A stretch of 64,000 nucleotides of DNA from assembly GCA_948567375.1 (NCBI GenBank), contig OX419761.1, positions 28,682,243 through 28,746,242 on the forward strand, given 5' to 3'. The DNA is from Lunularia cruciata (taxonomy: Eukaryota > Streptophyta > Marchantiopsida > Lunulariales > Lunulariaceae). Made by a program: the position numbers and the translations under genes. Below the pieces are notes generated by a model that was given only the letters and a program-made list of their open reading frames with translations, was not told the origin of the DNA and made no database searches. This document shows positions 1 to 11,651 of the stretch, one piece after another (within the stretch, counting starts at the first letter, position 1; every line of letters begins with the position of its first letter).

Positions 1-480
1 GGAGTCATGTTTCAATGCTTGATCTGAAAATATTTTGTCAAGGCTCCCACCAAAGTGTTTAGAAATGGGTTCCTTGATCACTTACTAACTTGAATGAGCA
101 TTTTTACCTTGAAATAATATTCCAAAAGAAATAATTGCCAATAGTATCCATATCATCTTTTTTGGTAGCTTTTGCTTCTACCATTTAGTTGCATAACTTG
201 TACATACCAAAATGTAATGCTTTTGTGTTCCCCTAGTGGCTGACTGAAAAGGTCCCACAAAGTCAATCCCCCATTTTTCAAACGGTGCTAAGGGTTGGAT
301 TGGTCTCAAGGGGCCATTGTGAAGTTGGTGTAGGTATCCCCATCCTTTGGCACACATCACATCTCAAAATATGAGCATATACATCCTTATACATTGTAGG
401 CCACCAATACCTTTTTGTAAGTATCTTTTTCACAATATTTTTCAAGGCATAATGTACTCCTCATGCTTTAGAATGTAATG
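1..480 (-). pseudogene. Element H integrase fragment (Athila/Tat-like Ty3/gypsy)
   Basis: Reads on the minus strand as the integrase of a Ty3/gypsy element. Integrase joins the cDNA copy to host DNA in the nucleus. The zinc-binding part lies at about 355-460 (YWWP followed by a CxxC pair). The catalytic core includes WGIDFVGPF near 260 and SDQGTHF near 80-100, which supply two of the acidic residues. The domain is cut by the window edge, so the third acidic residue is not seen. Frameshifts and in-frame stops make it a pseudogene. It is downstream of the H RNase H and RT remnants, as expected for gypsy order. Family assignment rests on similarity to F2 and on residue patterns seen by eye. Confidence 0.8.
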
Positions 481-1090
481 ACTAGATAATCCTTCCTACC
501 TCATAGGACCTAAGGCACCTTTGTAGAACTTCATCTGCACCTAATTTAAACAAAACTCTGCTTTTCAATTGATAAGGGCCCATTTTATAAGGGAACACTG
601 CTCTTTGTTCCAAGTCTAGTCTTTTTGGGCATTGCAACATCTTAAGGTAATATAACTCCTCAATATACCTTGTTCTGTTTGGAAAAGTGAAGTGGAATAA
701 CTTCTCAAGAGGAAAATTATCTTGTATTACCATTGTGAGCTCAACAATTTCCAATCTTGATAAGAAATCTGCATTCTCATGATGTTCTTCTTTTTGTACT
801 TCAACAATATAAGAAAATTCCTAGAGAAGTAAAACTCATCTGGCTATCCTTCTTGAAAGATCAGCATTCTTCACTAAATGCTATAAAGCATAATAATCTA
901 CATGAAATAGAAAATAATACCCCAAGAGGTAATGTCAAATATTTCTCTAAGCATATACTATGGCCAAGGCTTCCCTCTTTGTAGTTGTATAATTTTGTTT
1001 TGGAGTAGCTAACTGTTGACTACCAAAATATATTAGGAAATAATTTTTCTTCTCATCCTTTTGATGGAGTACCACTCTTATTGCCATAGA
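481..1090 (-). pseudogene. Element H RNase H C-terminal part and RNase H-integrase linker
   Basis: The minus strand shows a decayed RNase H end with YTTTKREALAIVYA near 990, followed by a linker (482-754, 90 residues uninterrupted) leading into the integrase. The domain is broken: its first half lies beyond solo LTR G1, from 3014 onward. The two halves join cleanly when G1 and one CAAAG duplication are removed. Several stops show that it is not expressed as an intact enzyme. Confidence 0.75.
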
Positions 1091-1794
1091 CAAAGTGTGA
1101 TACACACATTTTTCATTTTGGACAAGTTTTGAAGAAGAAGTGCATTATTGAAACTAAATTGAACCCAAATGGAGAAGAAACAATGAGAAGCATGTATTTG
1201 ATTTAATTCCAAGAAGTCAACTTTGTGTTAGAGGATTTGGATTTGGATTGGATCAAACCTAAAGAAACTTATTTTGTGTCAGAGGAAGAAGGACTTGGAT
1301 CGGACATGAAGGAGTACAGACCCGAAGGAGGAATAGAAGTTGCAGGTCAAGATTCTTTCAGGGGCTGTATCTCATTGAAGACATGTCCAAATCATACGTG
1401 CTTTATTTCATTGGAAACGTCTTGTTCAGGGCTTTCCATTGCAACCAAAATTGCAGAGTTTGAACATTTTTATCAGAAGTTACAAGTATTTGAAGTTTTG
1501 AGAGTAGATGTATAAAGGAGTTGAGTGTCTTTGGGTTAGTGTCTTCAGATTCACAATACTTTGGGTCTTTGTTCTTTGGGTCTCTACAAATTTAGGTTAG
1601 AAGCTTTTTGCCTTGGGACAAAGGTGACCAGATCTGAGGGAGTCGGATCATAGAGTGCGCTAAAGGTGACTTTGAGGGTCTTGCCAGAGGCATTAGAGGA
1701 AGTTAGAGTAGTGAAAGAAGATATTTAGGATACCCATGACTTCAATTTCAGTTCTGATTGAAGATAAGATATAATTAGAAGAGAAATAGTAGTA

Positions 1795-2214
1795 GTGAAC
1801 AAACCCAAAGTGCATGATCAAAGAGTAATTCTGTCTTTGGGTCAGTTATATGAGCGATTAGGGGAAAGTGGTTTACAAATTGAAAGCGTAGATAGCGTAT
1901 CCATGCTTTCAATTACAACTCTTGATGAGGACATAGTAGAATTAGCAAAGGAATTGATAGTTGTTAGACCCAAAGTAAGAGAAGTAGGAGTGCTGGTGTC
2001 TTTGGATTTGACACTTGACACTTTAGAGAAGAGTGGTTTGCAGGAAGAAGATGTATGTAGGTTAGTCATGACCTCAATTGTGGTTCATAGTGAAGAAGCA
2101 ATAAAAAAAGTGAAGGATTTAGTAGTTGAAGATAGACCCAAAGAAGGAAAAGTAATAGGAGTATCATCGGGTTTGGAAGTTGAGAAAGAAGTAGACATCG
2201 GATCAAATTACTAA
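1795..2214 (+). CDS. C-terminal remnant of the U3-encoded coiled-coil protein in LTR G1
   Basis: A 139-residue acidic reading frame ending in VDIGSNY, homologous to the C-terminus of the 259-residue frame in LTR G4 (ending VDIGSD) and to 16132-16425 in the F1 LTR. It contains two diverged copies of a module of about 55 residues (LGESGLQ and LEKSGLQ blocks, each followed by an acidic helix and a PK motif). No known domain is recognised. It lies upstream of the TATA-like site, so it is in U3. Start choice is nominal because the natural N-terminus is missing. Confidence 0.5.
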   Translation: MNKPKVHDQRVILSLGQLYERLGESGLQIESVDSVSMLSITTLDEDIVELAKELIVVRPKVREVGVLVSLDLTLDTLEKSGLQEEDVCRLVMTSIVVHSEEAIKKVKDLVVEDRPKEGKVIGVSSGLEVEKEVDIGSNY

Positions 2215-2331
2215 CAAATTCAAGATTTTGAAAGGCAAATATGAAGAGGTGCATTGTCATTTTGGATCTGTAGGTTTGTAAAGTTGTTAGGGAGTAGTTT
2301 AGGAAGTTAGATAACTATTGAAGAGCTCTAT

Positions 2332-2342
2332 CTATTTAAAGG
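2332..2342 (+). promoter_or_regulatory. TATA-like element of LTR G1
   Basis: CTATTTAAAGG sits at the matching place in all G-family LTRs: here, 16531-16540 in the F1 LTR, 8579-8589 (minus) in G3 and a mutated form at 10131-10141 (minus) in G4. It is followed by an AATAAATAAAG stretch about 45 bp downstream. It marks the probable U3/R boundary. Function is inferred from position and conservation. Confidence 0.5.
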
Positions 2343-3013
2343 AGGCATTTGCAATATGTTGTTATTCAATATTCATTATTCCTAAGAATAAATAAAGCAA
2401 AGTGTTGTGAAGCAGTGCTCGTCGCTTGAGCTTGATTCCGAGTATTCCAGTGTTGTGTTTGTGTTTGTGAGTGTGTGGAGAATTTTGAAGTGCAAATCAG
2501 TGTGTTTGTTGGATGTTGGATTCCACAACCTTGATCTTCATTCTATGTGTTTGATCTTGAGTGAAGTGCAATTGGATCAATGCCTTGATAGATCTGAGAG
2601 GAATTGTAATATTAGTAGTATTTTGTAGTTGTGAGTGCAACATAGTGTTGATGTGAAGCAATTTTAATCAAGGAAGTTGTGCCTTCAGTAGAGGAGTGAA
2701 ACACAATTCTAAGGTGAAGTCATTTTGCAATGAAGTGCCATTTTTGAGAGAGATTGAATCATCACAATCAAGATTGTTTGGAAAGATTTGATAGGATTGT
2801 GATTATGGGTGACAAATTGTTGTGACAAGATTGCAAGTCAGTGCTTGTTACTCTCTTCTAGGTGTGATTTCTTCTTGAGAGATTAAAGATGCAACCAAGA
2901 AGAACTAATTTGGTTATTGTGCTTTGTATTTAAACATTTCTAACTAGCATCTCTACGGGAACAAACTTTACTTACCCAATTACCGCAAAAGTGATATTTA
3001 CCAGGTTGTCACA

Positions 3014-4119
3014 CAAAGTGTCCATATATACATGAAAGGGCTCTCCCCAATCTAGTACCCTCATGACTAGAGCTGTCACAAGCTTTTCCTTATGGGTGAT
3101 AAAGGCTCCTTCTTGTTCATCAATCCACAAGTACTCTTTTGATTACTTCAATAGCCTTGTTAGGGGAGATGCTAAAATTTCATAGTTCTCCACAAATCTT
3201 TAACAATGCCCAACATGGCCTAAGAATACCTGTAGTTTCCTCAGATTCCTTGGAGATTCTAATGCCTTGATAATTTCACTTTCTATTTATCTACTTCTCT
3301 ACTTCTACTAAAAATCAAATGACCTAGAAGGATACCTTGAGTCATCACAAAATAACATTTCTTTGGATGCAATAACAATTGAGACCCTTGACACCTTTCA
3401 AAAGTCTTTCACAAGTAAGATAATTGATCAATGCATTGTCCAAAGACATAAAAGTCATCAATGAATACTTCAACAAATCTCCTAAGGTAATCCTTAAAAA
3501 TGACATTCATCATTTATTGGAAAGTGGCATGTGCATTACATAAACTAAAAGGCATGTAGTTATATGCAAAGATACCTCAATTCTTGTAAAGGTTGTCTTG
3601 TCTTTGTCTTCTTCCCTAATGGAAACTTGATTATACCTTTAAATCTATCTAATAAATTGTAGCACTCATGCTTGGCTACTTGGTCCACAACATTACATCT
3701 ATAAAAGGAAAAGGATGATGATCCTTCCATATGATTGCATTCAATTTTCTAAAATCTTGACACACCCTTATTTTTCCTATCTTCTTCTTTAGCTCAATGA
3801 CAAGAGGAGAGACCCATTTTCCACTTAAAATATGGAAGATGATTCTCACTTTCAAGTCCATGTCAATTTCTTCTTTCACCAATAAGGATTATTTAGGATT
3901 AAGTTGATATTGGCGGATTGGTACAACCCCTTCCATTAAGTCAATGAGATGTTCACCAAATTGATGAGGTATCATTGGCATTTGATCCATACTCCAAGCA
4001 AAAATGTCTTGAAATTCTTGGAAAAAGGAAGTGTATAGGTTAAGCTCTTCCGGTGTTACATACTTAGAAAATTTTAGAATGTTTCCTTTTGCAAGGCTAA
4101 CATCTTGGCATTTATCCAA
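3014..4119 (-). pseudogene. Element H reverse transcriptase and start of RNase H
   Basis: Minus-strand RT remnant. In order: a pre-RT segment (4119 down to 3889) with DIFAWSMDQM; VCQDFRKLNAI with KDHHPFPF near 3700-3760; then KTTFT; and the catalytic FIDD box at about 3440-3468. From 3330 down to 3014 the frame enters RNase H (PFHVYMD-like) and is then cut by solo LTR G1. The RT would copy element RNA into cDNA. Frameshifts and stops are frequent. The pattern matches the RT of F2, so both belong to the same giant-LTR family. Confidence 0.8.
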
Positions 4120-5233
4120 ATCAATGATTCCTTTGACATGGCTGATCTGACTAATCCCTCACCATGCAGAATTTTGCAAATCTTCTTCCTCTTGATCTAG
4201 AGTTTTAATTTCCTCTTCCTCATCAATTTCATAGCACACCAAGTAATTTATTTGCACCTCATCTAAAGTTTGAACTTCATTACTTGAAGTGTCTAAAGTA
4301 TACTCTTCATTTTTTGGATTTTTTCCTCCAAATGAAGAATTTTCTCCAAATTACTTGTATCTTCTTCTTCTCTCCTTGTAAAGGGTCTTGAAATTTGAGT
4401 ATGTGCTTGTGCCAATCTAAGGTAACCTTTGCGTTATATAGCCATGGTTTGCGAATCAAAATAGGGTAACTTGATTTTGAAACCAACTAAAGGACTATGT
4501 AGTTCAAGGAAAAGACCACCCTGCCTATAATGGTTGGTACCTTGACAATTTCCCCAAAGGTCTACTTTTTTTTTTATCTGCAAAACATAGGATCCTTGAT
4601 TTAGGCTCAAAATTAGATAACCCCAATCTTTGTGATTGGGCATCTATTATCACATTGAACCCAAATCTAGAGTCAATGTGCACATATTCCATAATACATC
4701 ATGCAATTTTAACCTCAGTTTTTGCACCTCCTAGGTCTTCTTGTTCAATTCAAAAGACTAATTGTAACTTAGGTTGTTTCTTTACTTTTTTAATTAGAGC
4801 AGCCAATTGCTTCTTGTAGAGTGTATTATCCTCCTACAACTATATTGAATGTGGAATTAGCTTGGTTCATTGCCTTGTAGTCATTGCCTTGGGTCATTGC
4901 TAGTCTTGTACAATGTCATAGTGCGGGATCCCTTCAAGTTTTCTTCTATGCTTCTTATCTTGAACATTATCTTCCACTTGTTGCTCCCACAATAAAGGTT
5001 GCTTTGCAGAGTGATTTGGAAGTAAGGCTTCTTCTTATGGTCATCCCTTTGTAAGATTTGAACCAAGGGAGGTTCCCTTGACACTATTTGTTTCAATTCC
5101 TCTTGGAGCAGATCTCCCACCTCTTTGTGAATATGTGTGGGGAAGGCTTTCTTTTGTCTTAGATTGTGCTAAGTCTATTGGCTATTCCTTTTTAATTGTT
5201 TTAGCAAATTTTCCTCCTTAGATGTATTAAGAC
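4120..5233 (-). pseudogene. Element H protease and gag-pol linker region
   Basis: The minus strand matches the corresponding part of F2 (57470-58229): a block with the FAD..K..LG.LS pattern followed by a VGFKIKLPYF stretch at 4434-4643, and an upstream linker at 4881-5120. These are the retropepsin and the segment between nucleocapsid and protease. No intact Asp-Ser-Gly active site is visible. The segment ends abruptly at 5233, where the F1 LTR begins; no gag of H remains beyond it. Confidence 0.6.
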
Positions 5234-7918
5234 TATGGTACCCACATTTTTTGGTTTTATTATATTTTGAAGTAGTATACAATCAAAGTCAGATTGAACT
5301 CAAATGGTGATAAAAGAAGGAGAATTGTGTCTTTACGTCAGACCCTAAGTAGTTTACTTCATGTAAGAAAAGAAGAACTTGGACCAATTTTGTCAAGTGA
5401 AAAACCTGAAGTAAGAAAACTTTGCCTTGGGGTGATCAAATTGATGCAAAGATAAAATAACAACTTTCCTTCAGGTTTGCCAGCCAAGAACTTACAAGCA
5501 AGAAAATGGCTAAGACATGAGCGGAATAAACTTGACAGTGATAGGAGGAATGCATGCAAAATGTGTGATTATGAAGTGCATAGTGATTGAGGAATGACCG
5601 TGCAGCAAAGAACTATAAAATCAAGACTTTGTTGAGGGACTTTCAAAATGTCACGCAAGTATCCTATGCTACTAAGTAGTCATCCCAAAGGAATACCTCA
5701 TGTGAAGCTAGCCAAGAGTTTGAATCTAAAGGATCCTGAGCGGGTGAGAATTTTGTATCCAAGAGATGGAAGAATTATCTTCCAACTACCAAGAGTGAAG
5801 ATTACATGATGCCAATGGGAGGTGGAAAGAGAAGTCCCCCACGTAGTGAGGAATCCTACAATTTTGAGGTTTGATGTCATAGCAAGGATCAAAGTTTTGA
5901 GTAGACTTTGGATCACTTTTTTGGCCTAGAATGGGAACTTGAGTTTCTAGGTTTCATGGCAAAAATAATTGCAAGTAATTGTGAGGGGAGTCCAGAGGAA
6001 GAAGAGAAGAGAGGCAATTTGGCTTGATGGACAAAGTCAGATTGAGACTAGTTCTATGGAAAGAGGCTAGTGAGGAAACCAAAGCTACATTCCTTGAGAA
6101 GGGAGATTCTACAAAAGAGATTTCAAAAATCCACAATTCCTTTAGTGCTCCGCATACAAAGAATGTGTACAAAGTGAATACCCATTGAGACCCAGTAAGG
6201 CAAAGCATTGTTCGTGTGATGATGGAGATCTTTAAGCTTGAGTGAACCACTTATGTGATGAAGCTCTAAGCCATGTTTTTTCACTAGATGTTTGTAGGGG
6301 AACCGGTGAATTGGGCAAAGTGTTTTCACTAGCAAACAAGATAGATGGTTTGGAATTGGAAAGACATATTGCTGCCACACTACCTTGTGTTTTTTGCAAC
6401 ACATTTTTACCTCAAGCTGAACCTACTAAATGAAGAAGAGCAACAAATGATGGTGTCACACTTCCACCCAAACTTGAGAAGAGAAGCGGATGTAGAAGAG
6501 CAACAATATATCCACCAAATCCAAAATAGCAACAATCACTTTGCCAAGATGGGACAACACAAGAGAGTGGAGGTGAAGATCTTGAAGACAAAGAAGTGAA
6601 GTTGACCAAAGGAGATGGTGTCCCCCATAAAGCCATGTAAAACAAGAAGGGTGGAGCCAATGCACAAGGTCATCTTGAAAGACCAGTCACCGGGAGAAGA
6701 ATCAAAAGGAGAAGCCGAGTGCAAGTTAGAGGACTGAGCGGAAGAAGAAGAAGTGAAACTCACGCTACAGAGTGAAGAGTCAAGGAGTGGGTGTGATAGA
6801 GAATGAGGTGCAGCAGCCATTGGAGGAAGTGGTTGAGGAGGAAGATTGGGAGTTTCATGAGGTAGTTGATTGTATGGAAGGAGGAGACATTTTGTGTTTG
6901 GAGTTGCCTGTGGTGGAGATAAAAGAGCAAAGAGACAAAGAGCTAAGGTTGGTAATTCCACAAGGAATTAGAACAAAGAAGAGTGTGCATCCGGCCAAAG
7001 CAAGACCAAGTAAAGTGGAAGGGGAAGATGACAGAGGAGGTTATTCTGGAGGTAAGAAGATCAAGACTTTGGGGTAAGGTGCTGATCAAAGAAGCACCAA
7101 TGCAAACTGCGGGCAAAGGCAAAGATGAGGAAGAATAAGAATATTTTGGGGAAGTAGTCTACTTATCCAAGATTGTTTGCTGATTGCTGTTGGTGTTGAA
7201 GAAGAAGAAGGATCATCCGGAGCTGAAGGAATGAACTGTAGGTGGTGAAGTATCTAAGTGAAGAGATTGTGCAGTTGAAGGAGAAGTTAATCAAAGGCAA
7301 GAAGCAAGCTAAAGAGCTTTGAGTTGACAAAGTGCTTTGACAGAAGAGATTTGAGAACTTGCTGGAGTCTTTCAAGAAGCAAGGAGGTAAGCTTGAGACA
7401 CAGGCTGAAGAACTAAGTAAGCAAAAGACAGCATGGGACAAGTTGAAGAGTGAGTTTGATGAAGCACATATCAAGGTCATATATTTAAAAGCCATCATCA
7501 CTATAATAGAGCAGGAGTTGGAGAGTTTGAAGTCAAGGGCAATGCAAAAGGATGAGGCATGACAACATTAGTTAGCGGGGAGAAATAGAGAAGAAGAGTG
7601 ATTGTGAGGACTTGTCATTAACTTAGAAGCCCAACTTGCCTACTACATGGAGGAGAAGGAATCATTGAAAGCCAAGTTCAAAGACACATTGAAGATGTAT
7701 TGTGAGGAGTTTGCACGTGGAGAGAGCTCAAGATCATACATCAAACCAAGTAGGAGGAGTAGTAGAGAAGCTCAATGCTATCTTAAAAGCCAAAGCCATA
7801 GTGAAGGTAGAAGAAGTATGCTTGCATGCGTTGAACTTATTAGTGCAAGAGATGAGAAAGAGAAAGGTGAAGGATACGGATCTGAATAATTTCCTGATTT
7901 GCCCAAGAGATTGAGTAG
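5234..7918 (+). mobile_element. Element F1 5' LTR, first part
   Basis: Begins TATGGTACCCAC, matching the TGTGGTACCCAC start of other G-family LTRs with one change in the terminal TG. It continues to 7918, where solo LTR G3 is inserted, and resumes at 16078. Without the insertions the LTR is about 3803 bp. The body carries the sense-strand remains of the U3 reading frame. Junction proof is the AGTAG duplication at 7914-7918 and 16078-16082. Confidence 0.85.
5690..7913 (+). pseudogene. U3-encoded coiled-coil protein of the F1 5' LTR, decayed
   Basis: The sense strand of the LTR encodes recognisable but broken pieces of the same protein seen in G3 and G4: the RFDVIARIKVLSRLWITFLA region near 5865-5925, then lysine/glutamate-rich helices (6772-7077, 7359-7562, 7647-7914) ending at KDTDLN. 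The frame resumes after G3 at 16083 and ends near 16425. Many frameshifts and stops. No known enzyme motif. Coiled-coil nature is inferred from composition and heptad-like spacing. Confidence 0.5.
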
Positions 7919-9324
7919 TGTGACAACCCAACAAATATTGCTTTTGCAATAATCAGGTAAGGAAAGTTTGTTCCTGTAGAGATACAAGTTAGAAATGTTC
8001 AAATACAAAGTCAAATAGTAACAAGCATGGTTCTTCTTGAGTCCTTCTTTAATCTATCAGGTAGAAACCACACCCAAAAGAGAGTAACAAGCACTAAATT
8101 GTAGTCTCTTCACAAATTAACACTCCTTAATCACAAATCTTTCAAATCTTTCCAAACAATCTTGATTGTGATGATTCAATCTCTCCCAAATCCAGCTTCT
8201 TCATTGCAAAATGACTTTGCCTCAAAATTCTGTTCCACCTCCCCACTGAAGGCACAACTTCCTTGATTGAAATTGCTTCATATCAGCTCAATGCTACAAT
8301 CACAAATGCAGAATACTACCAACACTACAATTCCTCTCAAAACTATCAAGGCATTGCTCCAATTGCACTTCACTCAGCATCAAACACACAGAATGAAGAT
8401 CATGGTTGTGGAATCCAACATCCAACAAGAACATGTACTTGCACTTCAAGATTCTCTCAACATTCACAAACATAGAAATATAGAATTGATACTCAAAATT
8501 AAGCTCAAGCAACAAACACCGCGCCTTATTTATCTTCAAGAATAATGAATACTGAACAACATTGAACTGCAAAGGCCTCCTTTAAATAGGTTGAGCTCTT
8601 GATAGTTATCTAACTTCCTAAACTGATTGCTAACAACTCTACCAACATGCAAATCCAAAATGACAATGCACCTCTTTATATTTGCCTCCTCCTATCTCAA
8701 AATTGTTCCTAATCCAATCCGATGTCAACCTCAACTTTGGCTTCCAAACCTGAGAAAAGTCCTTTCATCTCCTATACTTCAGATCTATCTAATTCTACTA
8801 ATTCCTTTGCTATTTCTACTACCTCTTCACTACAAACTACAATTGCACTAGTGGGTAACTTATCTAACTTGTTATCTCCCAACCAACTCTTCTCTAAAGT
8901 GTCCAATGCTAACTCTTAAGACACTTGCACTCCTATCTCTATTACTTTGGGTCTAATATGCATAGTATTCCGACGACGTTCTAACTCTAACTTAATCAAC
9001 CCAGGTTTGATAGAAATGTTATTCTCTACATCTAACATCTTCCTATCAACCCAAGTCCTAAGACTGATCAACAAGGTGTTCATGTCCTTGTTCTTTGCAT
9101 TCTTATTGTGTGTCTCCTGAACCAGCAACCACAATTCATGTAAACGTGATTCCTCCATTCTTACTTCAGCTTCCGTGGTTAACTTTGCCTTCAATTCCAT
9201 GCTTGCTCTTTCAAGTGAGTCCTTTGATTGCTTCCTCTATTGTTCTTCCTCCATCACTGATTTTCTTAGTTTCAACTCCTCCTCATACTCTGCTGTTCAA
9301 TCCTCCAATTCCTTCATGTACTTG
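7919..9324 (-). mobile_element. Solo LTR G3, downstream part (U3 end, R, U5)
   Basis: The minus-sense LTR end reads GGGTTGTCACA at 7929-7919. The flanking AGTAG is repeated at 7914-7918 and 16078-16082, an exact target duplication. This segment holds U5, a TATA-like site at 8579-8589 and the C-terminal part of the U3 frame (8916-9322). It is interrupted at about 9324 by repeat R1 and resumes at 13666. Total LTR length without insertions is about 3812 bp. Confidence 0.9.
8916..9322 (-). pseudogene. C-terminal part of the U3 coiled-coil protein in LTR G3
   Basis: Minus-strand frame with LHELWLLVQET followed by LISLRTWVDRKMLDVE, closely matching the G4 frame (LHELKLLVQET, LISLRTRVDKKILEVE). It continues from 13728-13985 across repeat R1. 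One stop lies near 9290 and the frame ends early, so the copy is inactive. It shows that residues, not just DNA, are similar between copies. Confidence 0.5.
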
Positions 9325-9459
9325 TTGTGCATATATACATTGCTACACACCATACATCGTTGTCAACATCATACACTCTAGAAGCACAACTCACACATAA
9401 GTCATACATAGACTCTAAAGTGCCATTATAATCAGATTGTTTACAACTCTTGAATCCAC
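9325..9459 (+). repeat. Repeat R1, 5' part
   Basis: Start of a repeat of about 560 bp of unknown class, seen three times here (R1, R2, R3). It begins near TTGTGCATATATAC and matches the high-coordinate end of R3 (36640-36753, opposite strand). R1 is split by solo LTR G4: the duplicated TCCAC at 9455-9459 and 13242-13246 lies inside the repeat's CTCAACTC tract. R1 itself sits inside the U3 frame of LTR G3. The flanks share only TACT, so its own target duplication is imperfect. Confidence 0.7.
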
Positions 9460-10130
9460 TGTGACAACTCGGCAAATAACACTTTTGCGATAATCGAGTA
9501 AGTAAAGTTTGTTCCCACAGAGATACAAGTCAAAATTGGTCAAATACGAAGTCAAACAGTAACACTTGCAGTTCTTCTTGGTTGCATCTTTAATCTCTTA
9601 GGTAGAAACCACACCCAGAAGAGAGTTACAAGCACTGACTCGCAGTCTTGTCACAAATTTCACACTACTTAATCACAACTCCATCAAATCTTTCCAAACA
9701 ATCTTGATTGTGATGATTCAAGCTCTCCCAAAAATGGCACTTCATTGCATAACTACTTTGCCTTAGAATTGTGTTCCACCCCTCCACTAAAGGCACAACT
9801 TCCTCGATCAAAATTGCTTCACATCAACTTTGCACTGCACTCACAAATGCAAAATACTAACAACACTACAATTCCTCTCAAATTTGTCAAGTCATTGCTT
9901 TGATTGCACTTCACTCAGGATCAAACACACAGAATGAAGATCAAGGCTGTGGAATCCAACATCCAACAAGCACTCTGACTTGCACTTCAAATTTCTCCAA
10001 ACACTCACAAACATAGACACGAAGTTGATACTCGAAATCAAGCTCAAGCGACGAGCACTGCTTCACAGCACTTCGCTTTATCTATTCTCAGAAATTATGA
10101 GCACTGAACAACAATTCCCTATGAATGCCA

Positions 10131-10141
10131 CTCTTAAGTAG
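10131..10141 (-). promoter_or_regulatory. TATA-like site of LTR G4 (mutated)
   Basis: The minus strand reads CTACTTAAGAG where other G LTRs have CTATTTAAAGG. It lies about 115 bp downstream of the stop codon of the U3 frame, which places that frame in U3. Confidence 0.4.
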
Positions 10142-10256
10142 TGAACAAATCGATAGTTCTAACAACTATACCGTTCTACAACAAGTTTTATAACCTGTAG
10201 ATCCAAAATGACAATGCACCTCTTCATATCTACCTCTTCAAATCTCAAAACTGTTA

Positions 10257-11036
10257 CTAATCCGATCCGATGTCTACTTCATCATCGGCTTTCAAACCCG
10301 AACCCGAAGTAACTTTACTTCCTACTACTCTGTCCTCAGGTTTGATATCTTCTACTTCTTCTACCAGATCCAGCAATTCTCTTTCCTGATCTGAAATTGC
10401 ACTTGTGGGTAATCTATCTAACTCTTCATCTCTTGACCCACTCTTCTCCAATGTCTCCATCTCTAACTCAAAAGACATCTGCAGTCCTATGTTATCTACT
10501 TCGGGTTTGGCTCTAACATCTTTCCAAAGTTTTTCTATCTCTATTTTCACTAAGTCTAATCTAATTGCAATATTATCTTCTACTTCTAAGATCTTCTTGT
10601 CTACACGAGTTCTTAAACTAATCAACAAGGCATTCAAATCAGTGTCTTTTGCCTGTCTTTGCCTCGTCTCCTGCACCAACAACTTCAACTCGTGTAGCCT
10701 CGTCTCTTCAATTTGAACGTTGGCCTCTGTACTCAACATCACGTTCATCTTGAGGACTATCTCCTTCAACGGCTCCAATCTCATCTTCCTCTCTCGCTCT
10801 CCATCTGCAAGCCAGTCCTCCTTGTACATTGCCAATTCCGCTTTGAGCTCGGCTTTCACCGTCTCCTTCTCCTTCTCCTTTTGTACTACCTTCTCCTCCT
10901 GATTACGAAGTAACTCTTGTAATCTCTCTTCTTCCCTATACTGTGCTGCTAGCTCTCTTCGCCAGAGTTGCTTCTTCTCCTTGACACTCTCCATCACCCT
11001 ATTGAGCTCTTGATCCTTTGCTGCGACTCTTGCCAT
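10257..11036 (-). CDS. U3-encoded coiled-coil protein, C-terminal 259 residues (LTR G4)
   Basis: The longest uninterrupted frame in this LTR: 259 residues, rich in Glu, Lys, Arg and Leu. The first 130 residues look like a continuous coiled coil (QELNRVMESVKEKKQLWRR, then EEERLQELL). Residues about 130-180 hold LHELKLLVQET and LISLRTRVDKKILEVE, which are conserved in G3. The tail has LEKSGSRDEELDRL and ends VDIGSD, shared with G1 and F1. There is no signal peptide, membrane segment or enzyme motif. It is probably the C-terminal part of a longer protein whose upstream pieces follow on the same strand to 12877. Function unknown. Confidence 0.55.
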   Translation of the reverse strand: MARVAAKDQELNRVMESVKEKKQLWRRELAAQYREEERLQELLRNQEEKVVQKEKEKETVKAELKAELAMYKEDWLADGERERKMRLEPLKEIVLKMNVMLSTEANVQIEETRLHELKLLVQETRQRQAKDTDLNALLISLRTRVDKKILEVEDNIAIRLDLVKIEIEKLWKDVRAKPEVDNIGLQMSFELEMETLEKSGSRDEELDRLPTSAISDQERELLDLVEEVEDIKPEDRVVGSKVTSGSGLKADDEVDIGSD

Positions 11037-11177
11037 AGCATAGATAACTTCTACTCTTGAATCAACAAACTACTGCTTCAAGATCTCGTATTTAGCTACT
11101 TGTCTTCCCCTTGCTATGTCACTCTTCTTAACAAGATCTTCTTGATATCTCACTTCTCTCTTCAAGTCTTCAATTAC

Positions 11178-11621
11178 CTAAGTCCTCACTACTGCCTTCG
11201 CTCTCAGTACTTCCCTTTCCTCCTCACCTTGGGTTATACTCTTCTTCAACTCCAAGTTCTCTTCTTCTAATCTTGCCAACACCTGCAAGACAGTCTTTAC
11301 CTCTGGACAAGTCGACTGCATCTCCTTCCTCTTGTACTCTAACTTCACCAGCAAAGGACACACCACCTCCCGCAGGTACTCGACTCCATCGCTCGAGGTT
11401 ACTTCTTCTTGCGTAGCCACTTCTCTTCGTACTTCTTGTTCATCCAATACTCGCCTTCTTCTTTGCAGTCTTCGTATTGGAACGGACACCTTGCTTCTTG
11501 AGCTTGCATTTGCTTCTTCTTGCACATTACTTAGACCTGCATTGTACTTTACCTTACATCTCGAGCGGACTCCCCTCTGAACTGCAATCTTCTCTTTTGC
11601 CTCGGGTACTTCATCTTCCAA
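11178..11621 (-). pseudogene. U3-encoded protein, middle segment (LTR G4)
   Basis: A 147-residue frame with basic and acidic stretches (RRLQRRRRVLDEQEVRRE) followed by LREVVCPLLVKLEYKRKEMQ and a heptad-like tail (LARLEEENLELKKS). The VCPLLVKLEYKR region has a counterpart in G3 near 14140-14150 (YLKDVV). It lies between the upstream acidic segment and the C-terminal coiled coil, separated by single stops or frameshifts. Confidence 0.45.
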
Positions 11622-11651
11622 CTTTGTGTTGTCTTCGGCCTCGATCTCTGC

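Larger units (their letters stand above)
1096..3013 (+). mobile_element. Solo LTR G1 (G family, 1918 bp, short form)
   Basis: Starts TGTGATACACAC and ends GGTTGTCACA, the termini of the G-family LTR. It is flanked by a perfect 5-bp target duplication, CAAAG at 1091-1095 and 3014-3018. No internal region or second LTR is attached, so it is a solo LTR left by recombination between LTRs. It is half the length of G3, G4 and the F1 LTR (about 3.8 kb) and lacks most of the long U3 reading frame, keeping its C-terminal part (1795-2214). Inserted in plus orientation into the RNase H region of element H. Confidence 0.9.

Noticed and set aside
6536..6961. 141-residue minus-strand frame in the F1 LTR
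   Set aside because: It is the antisense of the acidic U3 coiled-coil frame, which is supported by homology to G3 and G4.
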